Source: Certhia americana (taxonomy: Eukaryota; Chordata; Aves; Passeriformes; Certhiidae). Taken from it: a stretch of 64,000 nt of DNA. Shown here piece by piece: positions 42,101 to 54,100 of this stretch. How positions within the stretch are numbered: the stretch's first letter is position 1; the number at the start of each line of letters is the position of its first letter. The translations under genes and the position numbers were made by a program. The notes beneath the pieces are model-generated. The model was not told where the DNA came from. It did no database searches and saw only the letters and a list, made by a program, of their open reading frames with translations. The stretch spans positions 110,995,536-111,059,535 of the forward strand of contig CM031858.1 in the NCBI GenBank assembly GCA_018697195.1, written 5' to 3'.

Positions 42101-45100
42101 TCTCTCTCTTACATTGCATGTAGCATAATCAGAAGTTGATAGCTTGGAATAAGTTTGGCACTCTCACTTGTTCTCACAATGGGTCGCTTTTGCTTTTAAC
42201 CCCCTCATATATAGACTCTTCAATTTCAGGGCAACAAAAAGTTCTGGGAATTATCTGGTTTTGGTGTGAAATCCATTCAGTTTACATCTGAAAGGATTTT
42301 TCCTTTTGCAAAAATGTTGTATTATTCCCAGTTCTACTCATTTACGTGATCCAACCATGTATTCTCCTCTGTCTGTGAACGACTGCTAGATTAAATGGCT
42401 GTTCAAAGTAGAAACAACAGTGTTTCCTAATCAGCGAATTTGTGGGACAAAAATGCCGGAGCAAGTGACTTAATGTTTCAGAATACAAATCTGTGGCTCA
42501 AAAAAGAGTTTTATCATCACCACTTTCCCCCATAGATAGGATTGATGTGAGGTTATACTGTATTTGTATTAAACAGTATTGTTATTACTGTAAAAAGCAC
42601 TTTAAAAAAAAATTATCCCAAACTAAAAAGATAGACACTAACTTCATTTTCTTAGCACTTGTCTAAGTGTTATTCCACAAACCTAGACTCCATCTGTGTG
42701 TAGTGTATATTTAGAAAACAGCTTTCAGTTTAAACTTTCCCAGCAGCTAAAAGAAAATTGCAGGAGGAAAATGTATGGAAATTGCTCTGATTGTGTCCTT
42801 TTAAGGGACACTGATTTTTTCTCTAATCCATAAAATCAGTGATCACCAGAGCAGTTTGGCCATGAAGCTGTCATTGAAGCTAAGTTGCCTTATTGGGTGC
42901 CAATCAGATTTTAAAGTTATCACTGCTTTCAAAAGCCCACTGCATTGTGGAAGAGCTGTTCTTGTCTCTTCATCTGTTTGCTTGTTAGGCTGGTTGTGTT
43001 GTGTGTATCCCTTCAAGAGCAGAGGGAAGATCTAAGGCTACTCAGCTCTGCAGTATGGAGCGCTGGAGGTCCCTTCTTCTGCCTTTTTTTCCCCTGTGCT
43101 CTCAAGTTCTGCTGCAGACAACACAGACATTTGCTGGCTGCATTGGTCAGCAGAGTCGTGCCAAGCATCCACAGCAGAAAAAGAAATCCTCATCTCCAAA
43201 AGAAAGATCCTCTTCTCTTGAGCTGATGCTTGTAGCATAGGATGCCTATTTGTAAAGTGGTTATCCACTCTCCGTGGCTGGGAAGATAATTCATGCAGCA
43301 AGCAGGTGGTAGTGTTTGACTGGACTTTCACACTGTTGTTATTGCGGGGAAAGGTAATATTCCAGTGAGATTTAGAGTTCATATTCTGGCTATTTCTGTT
43401 CATTAAAGAATCAAGCCCATTTTCACAGTAGCCTGAGGTATTTTCTTCTAGGGACAAACATCTTTATACCTTTCCAATTATCTTGCAGTATTTCATCCCT
43501 GAGATTGTTGCAGTGTGAGAAGTTTTCCATTGATCACTCAGTATATAAGAGAAATACTGTTTTTATTTACATCTGGGGGTAATTGTGTATAAATGGAGCA
43601 CAGATATTCCATCTGGAAATTTCAGCTCTTAAAAGAATTCCACAACATGTAGAGATGTTACATGTCACTGCACAACTGCTGCTTAACTTCCTCATGGGGT
43701 AACCACAGTTCTTTAGCAAGTTAAAGCAGCAGCTTATGCAATCAGATATGAAAATTTAGCCATCCCTTTGGATATGGGAATACTACTTAAATATGTATGT
43801 CTATAAAATATATTTACATATATTCTCAGCAGGGCTCAATATTTTTGCATCTGAAATTTTATTTAAGGAAGGCTCAGTTCCTGATTGAAAAAACAAATTA
43901 ACTAAGATTTGTGATTACTTTTTCTAGACACTTAAGAAATTTAAGGCCTTAGATTGTGTTTTTAAAATCAACAGGGATATCTTAGAGTTTGTATCTCTTT
44001 GAAATTTTAAAGGGACATAGATCTCTGAGTGCTTGAAGGCATAAAGAGTTTAGGAACAGTTGCAGTTCCTGAGCATATGAAGTCTTGACACTCACAATCA
44101 GAGCTCACCCATAACTAGTTGCCATTGCTCCTCAGACAGGCAGTTTCTTAAATTACAGTAACAAATTGCCTGTGCTGGTCTCTCCTTATTCTATATTTCT
44201 TTCGAATTTGTACTCCCTTGCCAATATTTTCTCTCATTTTCTTTTTTGGAGTACGATCACCAGTGATTTTTCATTTCATAATTGGTTATACACAGTGATA
44301 TCCTACATGCACTTGTACTTGTCTCACAGTACTCAAAACAGATGAGAACATGCAGAGTTGAATACCACCCTTAACCACAAAGCATCTTCAGGCAGTGACT
44401 CTAGAAAAGAGTCTGGAAGTGAGTGGGAGCTAAGTGTCTCCAACCCAGCCTTGTGAGAATGTTTTCTAGTCATCAGTTGTATCATTGTACTGACTAAAAA
44501 TAGTCTGGAAAAGCTTTGCTAGTATCACTTGTTCTTTTTAGTAAATCAGGGCTACAGGCAAACAGTGTTTGAAACTTATTCCCAAGTGTTTCTGTAGAGA
44601 CAAAGTAAAATAATTTTTAGATGTCTAATTACTGATTTTTTTTTTGTGCATGTTTGTTTGCTTGTTTGAGCAGAAAAAAGTCACGTTAAACACTTTCTTG
44701 GATACTCTCATGTCTGATCCCCCGCCACAGTGTCTAGTGTGGTTACCACTTCTGCATCGACTGGCAAATGTTGAAAATGGTAAGTAAAGAGACACTGCCA
44801 AAACACAGTTACAAGAATAAACTTCGGTGTGATGATTTTCACACTCTGTAGATGGTTTTGTAACAGCTACTGTACTGGGTTCATTGACTCCATGTGCTAT
44901 TTTTACAGTGACTGGTAAAATGTTTGAAGGAGTCTGTTGGTCATTCAGCCAGGAATATGGGTTAAATTTTGCTGTGCTCAGGAAGTTAAACTGATCATGT
45001 GCTCTGGATAAGCGAAGAGCAATAGCACTTCATCCATTCACACACTTATATTTGATAGACTGTCAAGACCACAACTTTTATTAGCTATGACATATGACAG

Positions 45101-48100
45101 CAGAGAGGGAACAGATTGGCAGTTTCCGTTCGTGCAGTACTCCTGGCAGGAGATGTCCAGTGCAGTGCAAAACACCAGCCAAAAGGTCCTTAGGAAGGAT
45201 CTACTCCTAAGTCTACACTGCCAGACCATATCCTCTGAAAAGGAAGTTCCCTGTGGATGATGTGCATCTTTTTTTGGTGATAAAAAAGAAGAGGAGAAAA
45301 AGTTGTATGTTTTCCTATGCCAAACAAATCCCTCTTCCAATGAAAGGTGATGTTCCCAAGTCCTTTTTGTCTACAGAGCAATCTATCTATCCCAACTTCC
45401 TCAAGTTCTTGTCATCCATCCTTGTCCCTTCACAGTATTTCCTAGCCTAGAGCAGAAACCCTTCCTGATGCAGAATTCTGGCAAGGAATTAAACCCCTGA
45501 CACATTCAGCATTGATCCAAATTTTCCTAGATTGAACCTTATGACAGAAAGGCAGAGGGTGCCTGGGAACAAGGGGATGTTCAGTACCCTGTCGTAAATT
45601 GAGTACATGCTATAGCGAGGAAAGAGGAATAGAAATAGCACTATTGCCCAAAAGGTGCTTCAGAATATCTCAGTTGGTGCTTTAGCATCCTCAGTGACTT
45701 GCCTCATTGTCACTGTCTGCTTCCAAACAGAGAATAGCTCCAGAGGCCAGCTTTCCAAATCTGGGCATCCAAAAGCTAGGTGCTCAACTCTATATATAGG
45801 TACCTAAATGACACCACTTGTACAGATGAGACAGTGTAATTAAGAGACAGCAACATGTCTAAGTACACTTTCATCCTTTCAGTAGCCATACAGGTGAGTT
45901 TGACTTTTCGTCTAAGGTGCCTTGCTTCAGCTCCTTAAAGCACAACAAAGCATTCAGCTTCTCCCAGTGATGAAGCTGCAGTGGATTTTCCGACATACAA
46001 ATTTCCTCTATTGTAGAATAGTTTGGTTGAAAGGAACCTTAAAGATCATGCAATTCCAGCTCCCCGGCAGGGACACCAACTTCCACTAGACCAAATCCCC
46101 ATCCAACCTGGCCTTGAACACTTGCAGGGATGGGTCATCCACAACTTCTTCAGGCAATGCAATCCGGTGCTTCACCATCCTCACAGTAAAGATTTTCTTG
46201 CTAATACCTAATCTAAACCTACCTTCTTTCAGTGAACCCATTTCCCAATGTCCTATCCCTACATGCCCTTGAAAAAGTCCCCTCTCCAGCTTTCTTATAG
46301 CCCCTTTAGGTATTGGAAGTCTGCTCTAAGGAGCTTTTTTTTTGCTCCACGCTGAAAAACTGTCTCAGCCTGTCGTCATAGGAGAGCCCTCATCGTTGTG
46401 GCCCTCCTCTGTACTCTGTCATTTATTCTGTCAAACACTGAACACACATTTTTTTTTGCTGCTGTGAGCAGGAGGTACAGATATCAGCTCAGAAGTGAAG
46501 AAGGGTTTGGTGCCCAGTATAGGAAGTATTACCCATGGCTTAGCACAGGTTGCTGTATTTTCATGGGTCAGAGCTGTTGGCAGCATCCAACACTGCAGAT
46601 TGCTTTAAACAAAGAAGGGAACCACCCTTCAGTTTGTCCATGAACTTTTTCTGGGTGTTTCTTTGTTTTGGTTTTTGGCTCACCATTTCTTTCTCCCGCA
46701 CAGTCTTCCACCCCGTCGAGTGTTCCTACTGCCACAGCGAGAGCATGATGGGGTTTCGCTACCGCTGCCAGCAGTGTCACAATTACCAGCTCTGTCAGGA
46801 CTGCTTCTGGAGGGGCCATGCCAGCGGTTCCCACAGCAACCAGCACCAAATGAAAGAGTACACGTCATGGGTAAGGGAAGGCTCCTGCCTCGCTGCAGAC
46901 TGCTTTGCCCTCCAGCCATCAGAGAAGCCCCCAGCCACCTCTCTGTGCAGCTGTCTGGCTCAGGGGAGCTGGGAGCCGGGCTGGCACTTTGGATTAGTGA
47001 CCCTGTCTGGGAGGCTCTGGCCTTGGGAGCCATCGGGAGAGCGTGGAGGTGGGAATGGTCTTTTCTGGGTGAGGATCTGGGGCGCCTGTGACGGCGTGTG
47101 CCGCGGTGAGGGCAGCGCAGGAGGGGCTGGCAGCAGGGCACCAGGCTCATGGCAGCTTCTCCCGTTCCCACAGGACTCACGGTAAAAATCGTCATTGGCT
47201 TGCTCTATTTGGCTACGTGTAAATGAAATGATGAATACTTAATGCTCATTCATCAATATTTTCAGTTGAGTGGCTGCAGCATATGCATAGCATTTGGGAT
47301 GATCCTGGCACTGTAGATTTGAGCGTGGTCACAGGCTTAGATCCACAGTAGTGTTTACTACAGAGAAAAGCTCACTTCAGTCTTTTTGTTGTTAATCAAA
47401 ATACTGCAGCGTTTTTTCTAGGCTAAAAGAGAAGTATCAATAGCTACTGGAACCTTAATGTTTACTAAAGGGCATGAGAGCTGAGGACTCAGCTTTCCAT
47501 GGATTGGTGCAAAGCCCCCAGAGAGCCCCTTGGTTACAGAACATCAAAACCTTCCGGGGTTCAAATCCAGAGAAATCAGAAAATACCTAATTTATCTCAA
47601 ACATTTCAAAAGTATATAGTTTTAAAAAAAGGAAAATTATGCATACAGCAGAAGCTTCCATTTGTACAGTGCCTTGTGTTTATTTTTTAACAAAGTTCTG
47701 AAGTTTAATACTTCCACTTTTTTAATACTTTTTTAATACTTTTGGTCTTCTGTTGATGGAACAGGCAAGGGTTAAATGCAGCATGGTTTGCTCTGTATGC
47801 CAGTCATACAGCCCTGCACTGTATCCCAGCAGACCTGGGTCTGTAATTGTTTTTGTGGGTCCTAATTGCTGCTTTTTGCATAGACACAAATGGCCAGAGT
47901 TTAGTATCTGAATAGGAAAAGTGCCCACTATGTAGCTCAGACTCCACTCTTAACATCAATTTGTGCTATAAAATCCATTTTATGCTGCAGCCAGGGAGCT
48001 CTAATTATAGGTAGGAAGTAATTGGAAAACTTAAGATTTCTGCTCAGCAGAAGACAAAAATATGACCACATGCCTAGTGCTTTCAAATGTCTCCTTGCCA

Positions 48101-51100
48101 GAAACAAATGTTTTGCTTCAAGTTTGAAGTTGCCTTTCTGTAGCATTCATTAGCATTTGTTCAAACCTGGTTAGCATTCTCCATAATGCATCAGTATTGA
48201 GCTCCACATGCAGACTGGAAGCGTTCATGGGTGCAGTGGAAATCAACTGTTCTCAATTCAGAGTGAAATTGCATTTGTAATTACCAAGAAAGAGCTTGAA
48301 CTTTACATATTTAGGTTGGATTTCTCTAATAGAAATATTTCATTGTGGGCTTGGTGACAATCATAAGTCGATGCAGGATGTACATGCACAAATACAAAAC
48401 CTTTCTGTTGAATTCCAGAAAGATGATTTTCATTTTCAACCTCTAGAGATGTGTGTTGGGGAGAGGAGACAGTTTAAGGATCACTAACCCTCTTTTACTG
48501 GCAGAGAAATGCATCACAGAGAGCTGAGCTGAATTCCCTGAGAATCACTCATACAGCCTAAAAGACACCCTAAATCTCAAAACTCCCTTAGAAGCGAAGT
48601 TTACTCCTCACTGCATAGTCTCCAAACAAAACAGAAAGCAGAAAATACTGATTTATATTTTTTTTGACACACTGATGAAAATTATGCATCTTGCACAGAC
48701 CCTCCCCATCTCTGGGGACAGTGAGAGTAAGTAAGTCTCTTTTGAAGTGGTGTTGCCACAGTGGGGCAATTCCTGGTAAGCCCAAACTTCCTTTCTCCAG
48801 TGGTCAATGGACCACAGGAGGTGGAAGAGAAGCTTTGTAATAGCAACTAAACAGTAGAGGGTACTGGAGGTGAGGAGGGAAATACTAGTGTGGGGGAAGA
48901 ACAAAGAACAAAGCAGCCTAGTGCCAGGCCCACATCTAGGAGGCAAATGGTGTCCCATACAGTGTATCTATAGGGACAAGCTTACTGAAATCCATTCTCC
49001 TTGCACTGCCAAGCTGGTGAGGTACAAGCCAGCACCAGTCCAGGTGACACAAACTGTGCTGTTCTTTGTTCAACACTGCCTGAGTGCAGCATTGCAAAAA
49101 AGCCATGGCAACTGTCCCTATAGATACACCCCCAGCCTGCTGTAAAGGCTGCTGAAGAAAACAGTAATCCTTCCCCAGACAGAGCACTCCTTCCTTACCA
49201 GACTCGGTGTGGGAGGGGGGCAAGGGGGATGTCAGTCCACAGGTACTGAGCTGTTAGAGCTTCCTGTTGTTTTGTGCTTCCTGTAGCAGAAACAATATGC
49301 ACCTTACTTGTCCAGATTACCTCTACCTTCCTTGTTCCTCCCAGAAATCACCTGCTAAGAAGCTAACTAATGCACTTAGCAAGTCTTTAAGCTGTGCTTC
49401 CAGCCGTGAACCTTTGCACCCAATGTTCCCTGACCAGCCTGAAAAACCTCTAAACCTGGCTCATATTGTGTAAGTATCTGTGTGCTGTAGACAAAGTAAG
49501 CTTTGTTGTAGGAGTTGCTTGCATCAAGTGTAGATTCTACAGCTCTGAACAAAGCAGGAGGCAGGTGTGGCTTGTCCAGCTCAATGCATCACAAGTGCAA
49601 ATTTGCTGGTAGGTATATTTAGTGTAAACATATTCTTCTGGTGTGACTTCAGTTGAAAAATCAATGGGATATATATACATACCATCAAGTACTGGGACAC
49701 AACATTGGAATGTCCCCATTCTCCTCAAGAGATGTCCATGCAATTTTATGGAGTTTCAGCACTTTGGGATGTATTGATGCTGAGAACATCAGTTCTGTCA
49801 TCTAGAGACTCTTAACTTCAGTGTATCATGGGTATGTCTTGACACAAGCACCAGAAAATAGGGAAATGGGACCTAATTTTGTAAAAAAGGTGTCAAGAAT
49901 TCTCACTGACTTTAATGGAGCTGTGGCTTCACCCCACTTTGAAGAATTCTGTTAGTCTGCATAAAAAGTGTGCCTTCAACTGCCAAGTCACTTGAAAAGA
50001 GTCTATTATGTTTTGATATGCTGAGAAAGCAAGATTTTTTTTTGGTTTAGTAGCATGTCACTAATTTTTTTCTTCAGGAGTCAAGAAACCCAAAGCAGAA
50101 AGAAAATGTATTTGTGCAGGGTGGGGAAAACACCACTTTGGAATGGGTTTTTTCCTAAAGCACGTCCACTACCCATAGTGGCAGACAATCAGATTTTCTC
50201 ATTTATCAACTCAGCTTACCTTTGCTGCCTGGGTCCTTAAAAAAATAAAAGGGAGAAAAACATTACATTTCCCATAAAAAATAAGGAAAAATTAAGACAT
50301 TGGTTGGAAGAAAGGTACAAAGAAATTAAGCTAGAAAAAATATTCAAAAAATACTGTCTTTAAAGTATTTATCTTATTGTGGTATATTTCTTAACAAAAT
50401 ATCTTTCTTAACCATGTTCCCAGGGCTCCTGACTGAAGCATTTTAGGCAGCAGCTATTAGAATTGTATTTACATGCTGCATATCCGTGTTACTGGAACTG
50501 CTCTAGTCTATAATTATTATACATATTTACCTTTGTCCATCTTGAATGTTTGTATGTAGCATCTTTAAGGACAAGTACACACCAGCCATTGTGGGCTGTG
50601 TAACACCTGGAAAGTTCACCCAACCTGCCTGACATTTTAAGGATGAATTATGCTGTGATAGTCTTCCTTACGTGGTTATAGCAGAACTTCTTCAAGGTGT
50701 AAGAGAGTGCTCTGGTCTTCAGAGGCAAGGTGCCTCTGACAGATACATAGTGCCAAATCCCTGTCATCCTTAATTATCAGTTAAAACCCCTGCACCTCTT
50801 TATGAAAGAGTACTGGGGGGATGTTGTTCCTTGGCAGAAATGATCCGGAGCTGGATCTGCTGAGCTCCCTCACCGCTGTGCCTGGCCCTGCTGGCAAGTC
50901 AGTGATAATTTCACAGGGCAGATTTTGGCCATCCGTAAGGGAAATTGAGAGAGACAGAGAGCTTGAAACTGAAAGAGAAGCCTCTGTTCCCTGTTGGCTG
51001 GGGGATCTTGAAGGCCTGGGGATATGTCAGAATATAAATGGTAGTGAAAACTGGGCTACTGTGAATGGATTAAATGCATTAGGCAAGGCAAGGGGAAGGT

Positions 51101-54100
51101 ACCATAATTAAGTAGGAACTGATCCAAATTTTTGCTGTGAAATTAACACCTTCCCTTATTCCTAAATATACAGACAATTTAGAGTGATGGGATGTGAGAA
51201 CAAACCACCATCTATCTATCCTTTTTTATGACAGTTTCTCTTTATTCATAGATTGATGGTAATATAACTTGGCAATATATATTGGCTATAACGATGCATG
51301 AGTGAGAAACCTGTAAGTTGTGGAGGTATCTAGATCTACAGCATAATTGGCACAAATTAACTGAGGGGAGAGGTGTGCTACAGAACCTTGTCAAGAATAT
51401 CTTCTCACTGATACAATTTTTATTTTTAAACATAATGGAAGTTGAGAGAAACAGCTCTGGGCAGGAATCCAGGCAAAAAGAGAGTTTATATTTGCATTAG
51501 ATGGAAGAATTTTGGCAACCAAACAGCATCCTTTTCTTAGCTTCTAGCTTAAATGGGAATAAGTGCTCCCTGCAATACTACAGAGACTTTCCTTTTGTTT
51601 GTTCTTCAACCTTTGACTGGCACCAGACAAAAAGACTGCATGGGTTTTTTTGTTTTACTGGTCCCACACAAAATTTTGAATTAAGCAAGAAATACATCTA
51701 AAGCCTCGTCTAGAGAAGTAGTTATCAAGGTGTCATAAACCTGATGGTAGAACTCCTCCCACTGATGGAAGGGTCATTATTCCTCTCAGTACATAAGAAT
51801 AGGAACATGAAGGAAAGTCCAGACTGCAGAGATGACAAATGGCATGGCCATGGAGGTATTTTTCAAATCCATTCTGCACTGGCCTGACTTCATTTCCATC
51901 TTAAGCCTGTGGGAGCATTATTTTTGACATCAGTGTAAACAGGTTAGAGCAGCCTGGAGCACTTTGGAAAATGCCTCCTATTTAATTTGGTTTATTACTG
52001 TGTATATATGTTATGCTATAGCAGGCTTTTATTACATAGCATATTTCAATAGTATTAAGTGTTTGCTGTCTCCTTGAGGACAGTTAATTCAGTATCAATA
52101 GCTCACTTTTATCAGAAAGCTTAATCATTCACTTTCAGGAGTTTAAAAATAACCTCGGAAAGATATAATAGCTGAGTTTGCCTTTGCTTTGCAATAAAAT
52201 CTGTTGTTCTTGTCTTACCACATCACACAACTCTATGTGTTTGAATATCCATTTGACATTCAAGTGGAACCTGAGGACTGTGACAGTGAGCATCAGCCTT
52301 TAAGATACTTGCCTTGGGAAAGCTCCAGATTATGCCATTTTTTTCATTATAAGAATTGTCAAAGTAATGCTAATCAGGAAGCCTTAGCAAAGTCTAGGAA
52401 TTTAAAAACAATTGTACACAAGAGTAACTTTGCTTTTGTAAACAGATTAATCACCTTTTATGCATAGAGACTCGCATGCTTTTTGCAGAATTATGGTCAT
52501 AAAAATGGAGTATGTCCAATGTATTACTTAGATCATATATATATTAAACTGACAATTTAATTAATTATCTCTTTTCCATTTTATTCTGCCTGCAAAAGAG
52601 ATACTTGGTGAGTATTTTTCTTCCTTAGTACACTTGTTGGAGGAAAAGCTTGGAAAAATTGTGATAATCTTGATATTACAAAAAAAAAAATTAACACTTC
52701 TCTATAAGTACATTGAAGACAAAGGACTACTTCTCAGATTCATGACTGATCAGAACTGGAAGTTTTCATGTGGTTCTGCAGATGCAGGGTTAGGTTAAAA
52801 CTGTATTTTCATATAAGTAAATAACACTTCATGTCCTACCTCTTTCTTTTCACAGTTTTAAACTTCTTAAAGTCACTGTTGTATTATCATGCTGAGAAAT
52901 TAAATTAATTTGACTTTTCAAATACCATATTTTTTGTCTGCTCTATAACAAGTTACAGGACAAAATACATGGTAATAGTTCAGTTCTGTGTAGAACTGGC
53001 TTTCTTGGAAATGCTTTGGTTGACGAGTTATCTTGCACAGTTGTTGCCCAGTGAATATTTTGCAGATGGCTACCATATTTTGATTTGCACATCTGCAGAA
53101 TTCAAAAGGCAAGATAGGTGTTCCACAAAGCCTAAAGGGAATATTAACCAAATTGAGGTATGAATTATATGTGGCTTCAGATTTTGCTCATATCTGATTG
53201 CAAGCCCCGTGATTTTAATAACATACATTTTAGTTGTTCCTGAGCAGATAGGTCTTTAGCCCAATATTCCATAAGAAGTCTGCTAAGAAGGGGAAATTTC
53301 TTCTTAATGGATACAGAAGAAGAAAATTAGACACTTTTTTTTTTTTTTTTTAAGAGTAGACAGTAAAAGAAAGCAGAGGAAAATTCCTTCCTGTTTCATT
53401 TTTTGTAAAAGCAGGAAATAAAGAATGTAATGATAAAATCATCATTCCTAACGGGTCCTCTTGAACTAAATACTTAATATAAATTTTGACTTGGAGGGGG
53501 TTGAAATACTGGTTAAAAAGCTTTGCCATCAAACCAGTTTAAAATTCTGTGTATATTTTATGGGATGCTGAGGGCTTGGGTACACTGTGTTCACTCTGTG
53601 GATGTGGCAGCATGGAGCTTAGCACCAGGAATAACTTCATGAAGACATGTGTCATTTATTGGCAGTTCCATTTGCAGACCTCCATGCTGCCACAGAAAAC
53701 TGACTGCCAGTGCTCATCCTGGCTGGTTGAAGGCAGGGACTGCACCCTGGACTGTTACCTCTGGAAAGGAGCAATGGCATCGTGGCTATTCTACTGAAGT
53801 TGGGGGGGGGGGGGGGGGGAAAAATCAAGCAAGTTGCTTAAAACTCACCCCAGAACACACAAAGGCATTATTTTCCTCCAGGCCTAAGTACCAGTGTATT
53901 TTTATCAACTTAAAACCACAGTATCTGTAATTTGAAACTATTTCTGTTTAAAGCAGAAGATGCCAGTTGCAGTGTTAATTTGAACAAGCTCATTCTGTTC
54001 TACATAAATAGTATTGCTGATGGAGGGGGGTTTGGTGCAAAATTAATGCAGCTAGATATTTTGCCTTTCAGGCCCCCCCGACCTGTAACCAGCATGAACG

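Noticed and set aside
42945..43457. Overlapping frames on both strands in the intron before exon 6
   Set aside because: No homology or splice-site support; both strands open by chance.
46550..47185. 211-codon open frame containing the ZZ domain
   Set aside because: The ZZ exon is bounded by good splice sites at 46704 and 46870; the extensions are intron sequence.
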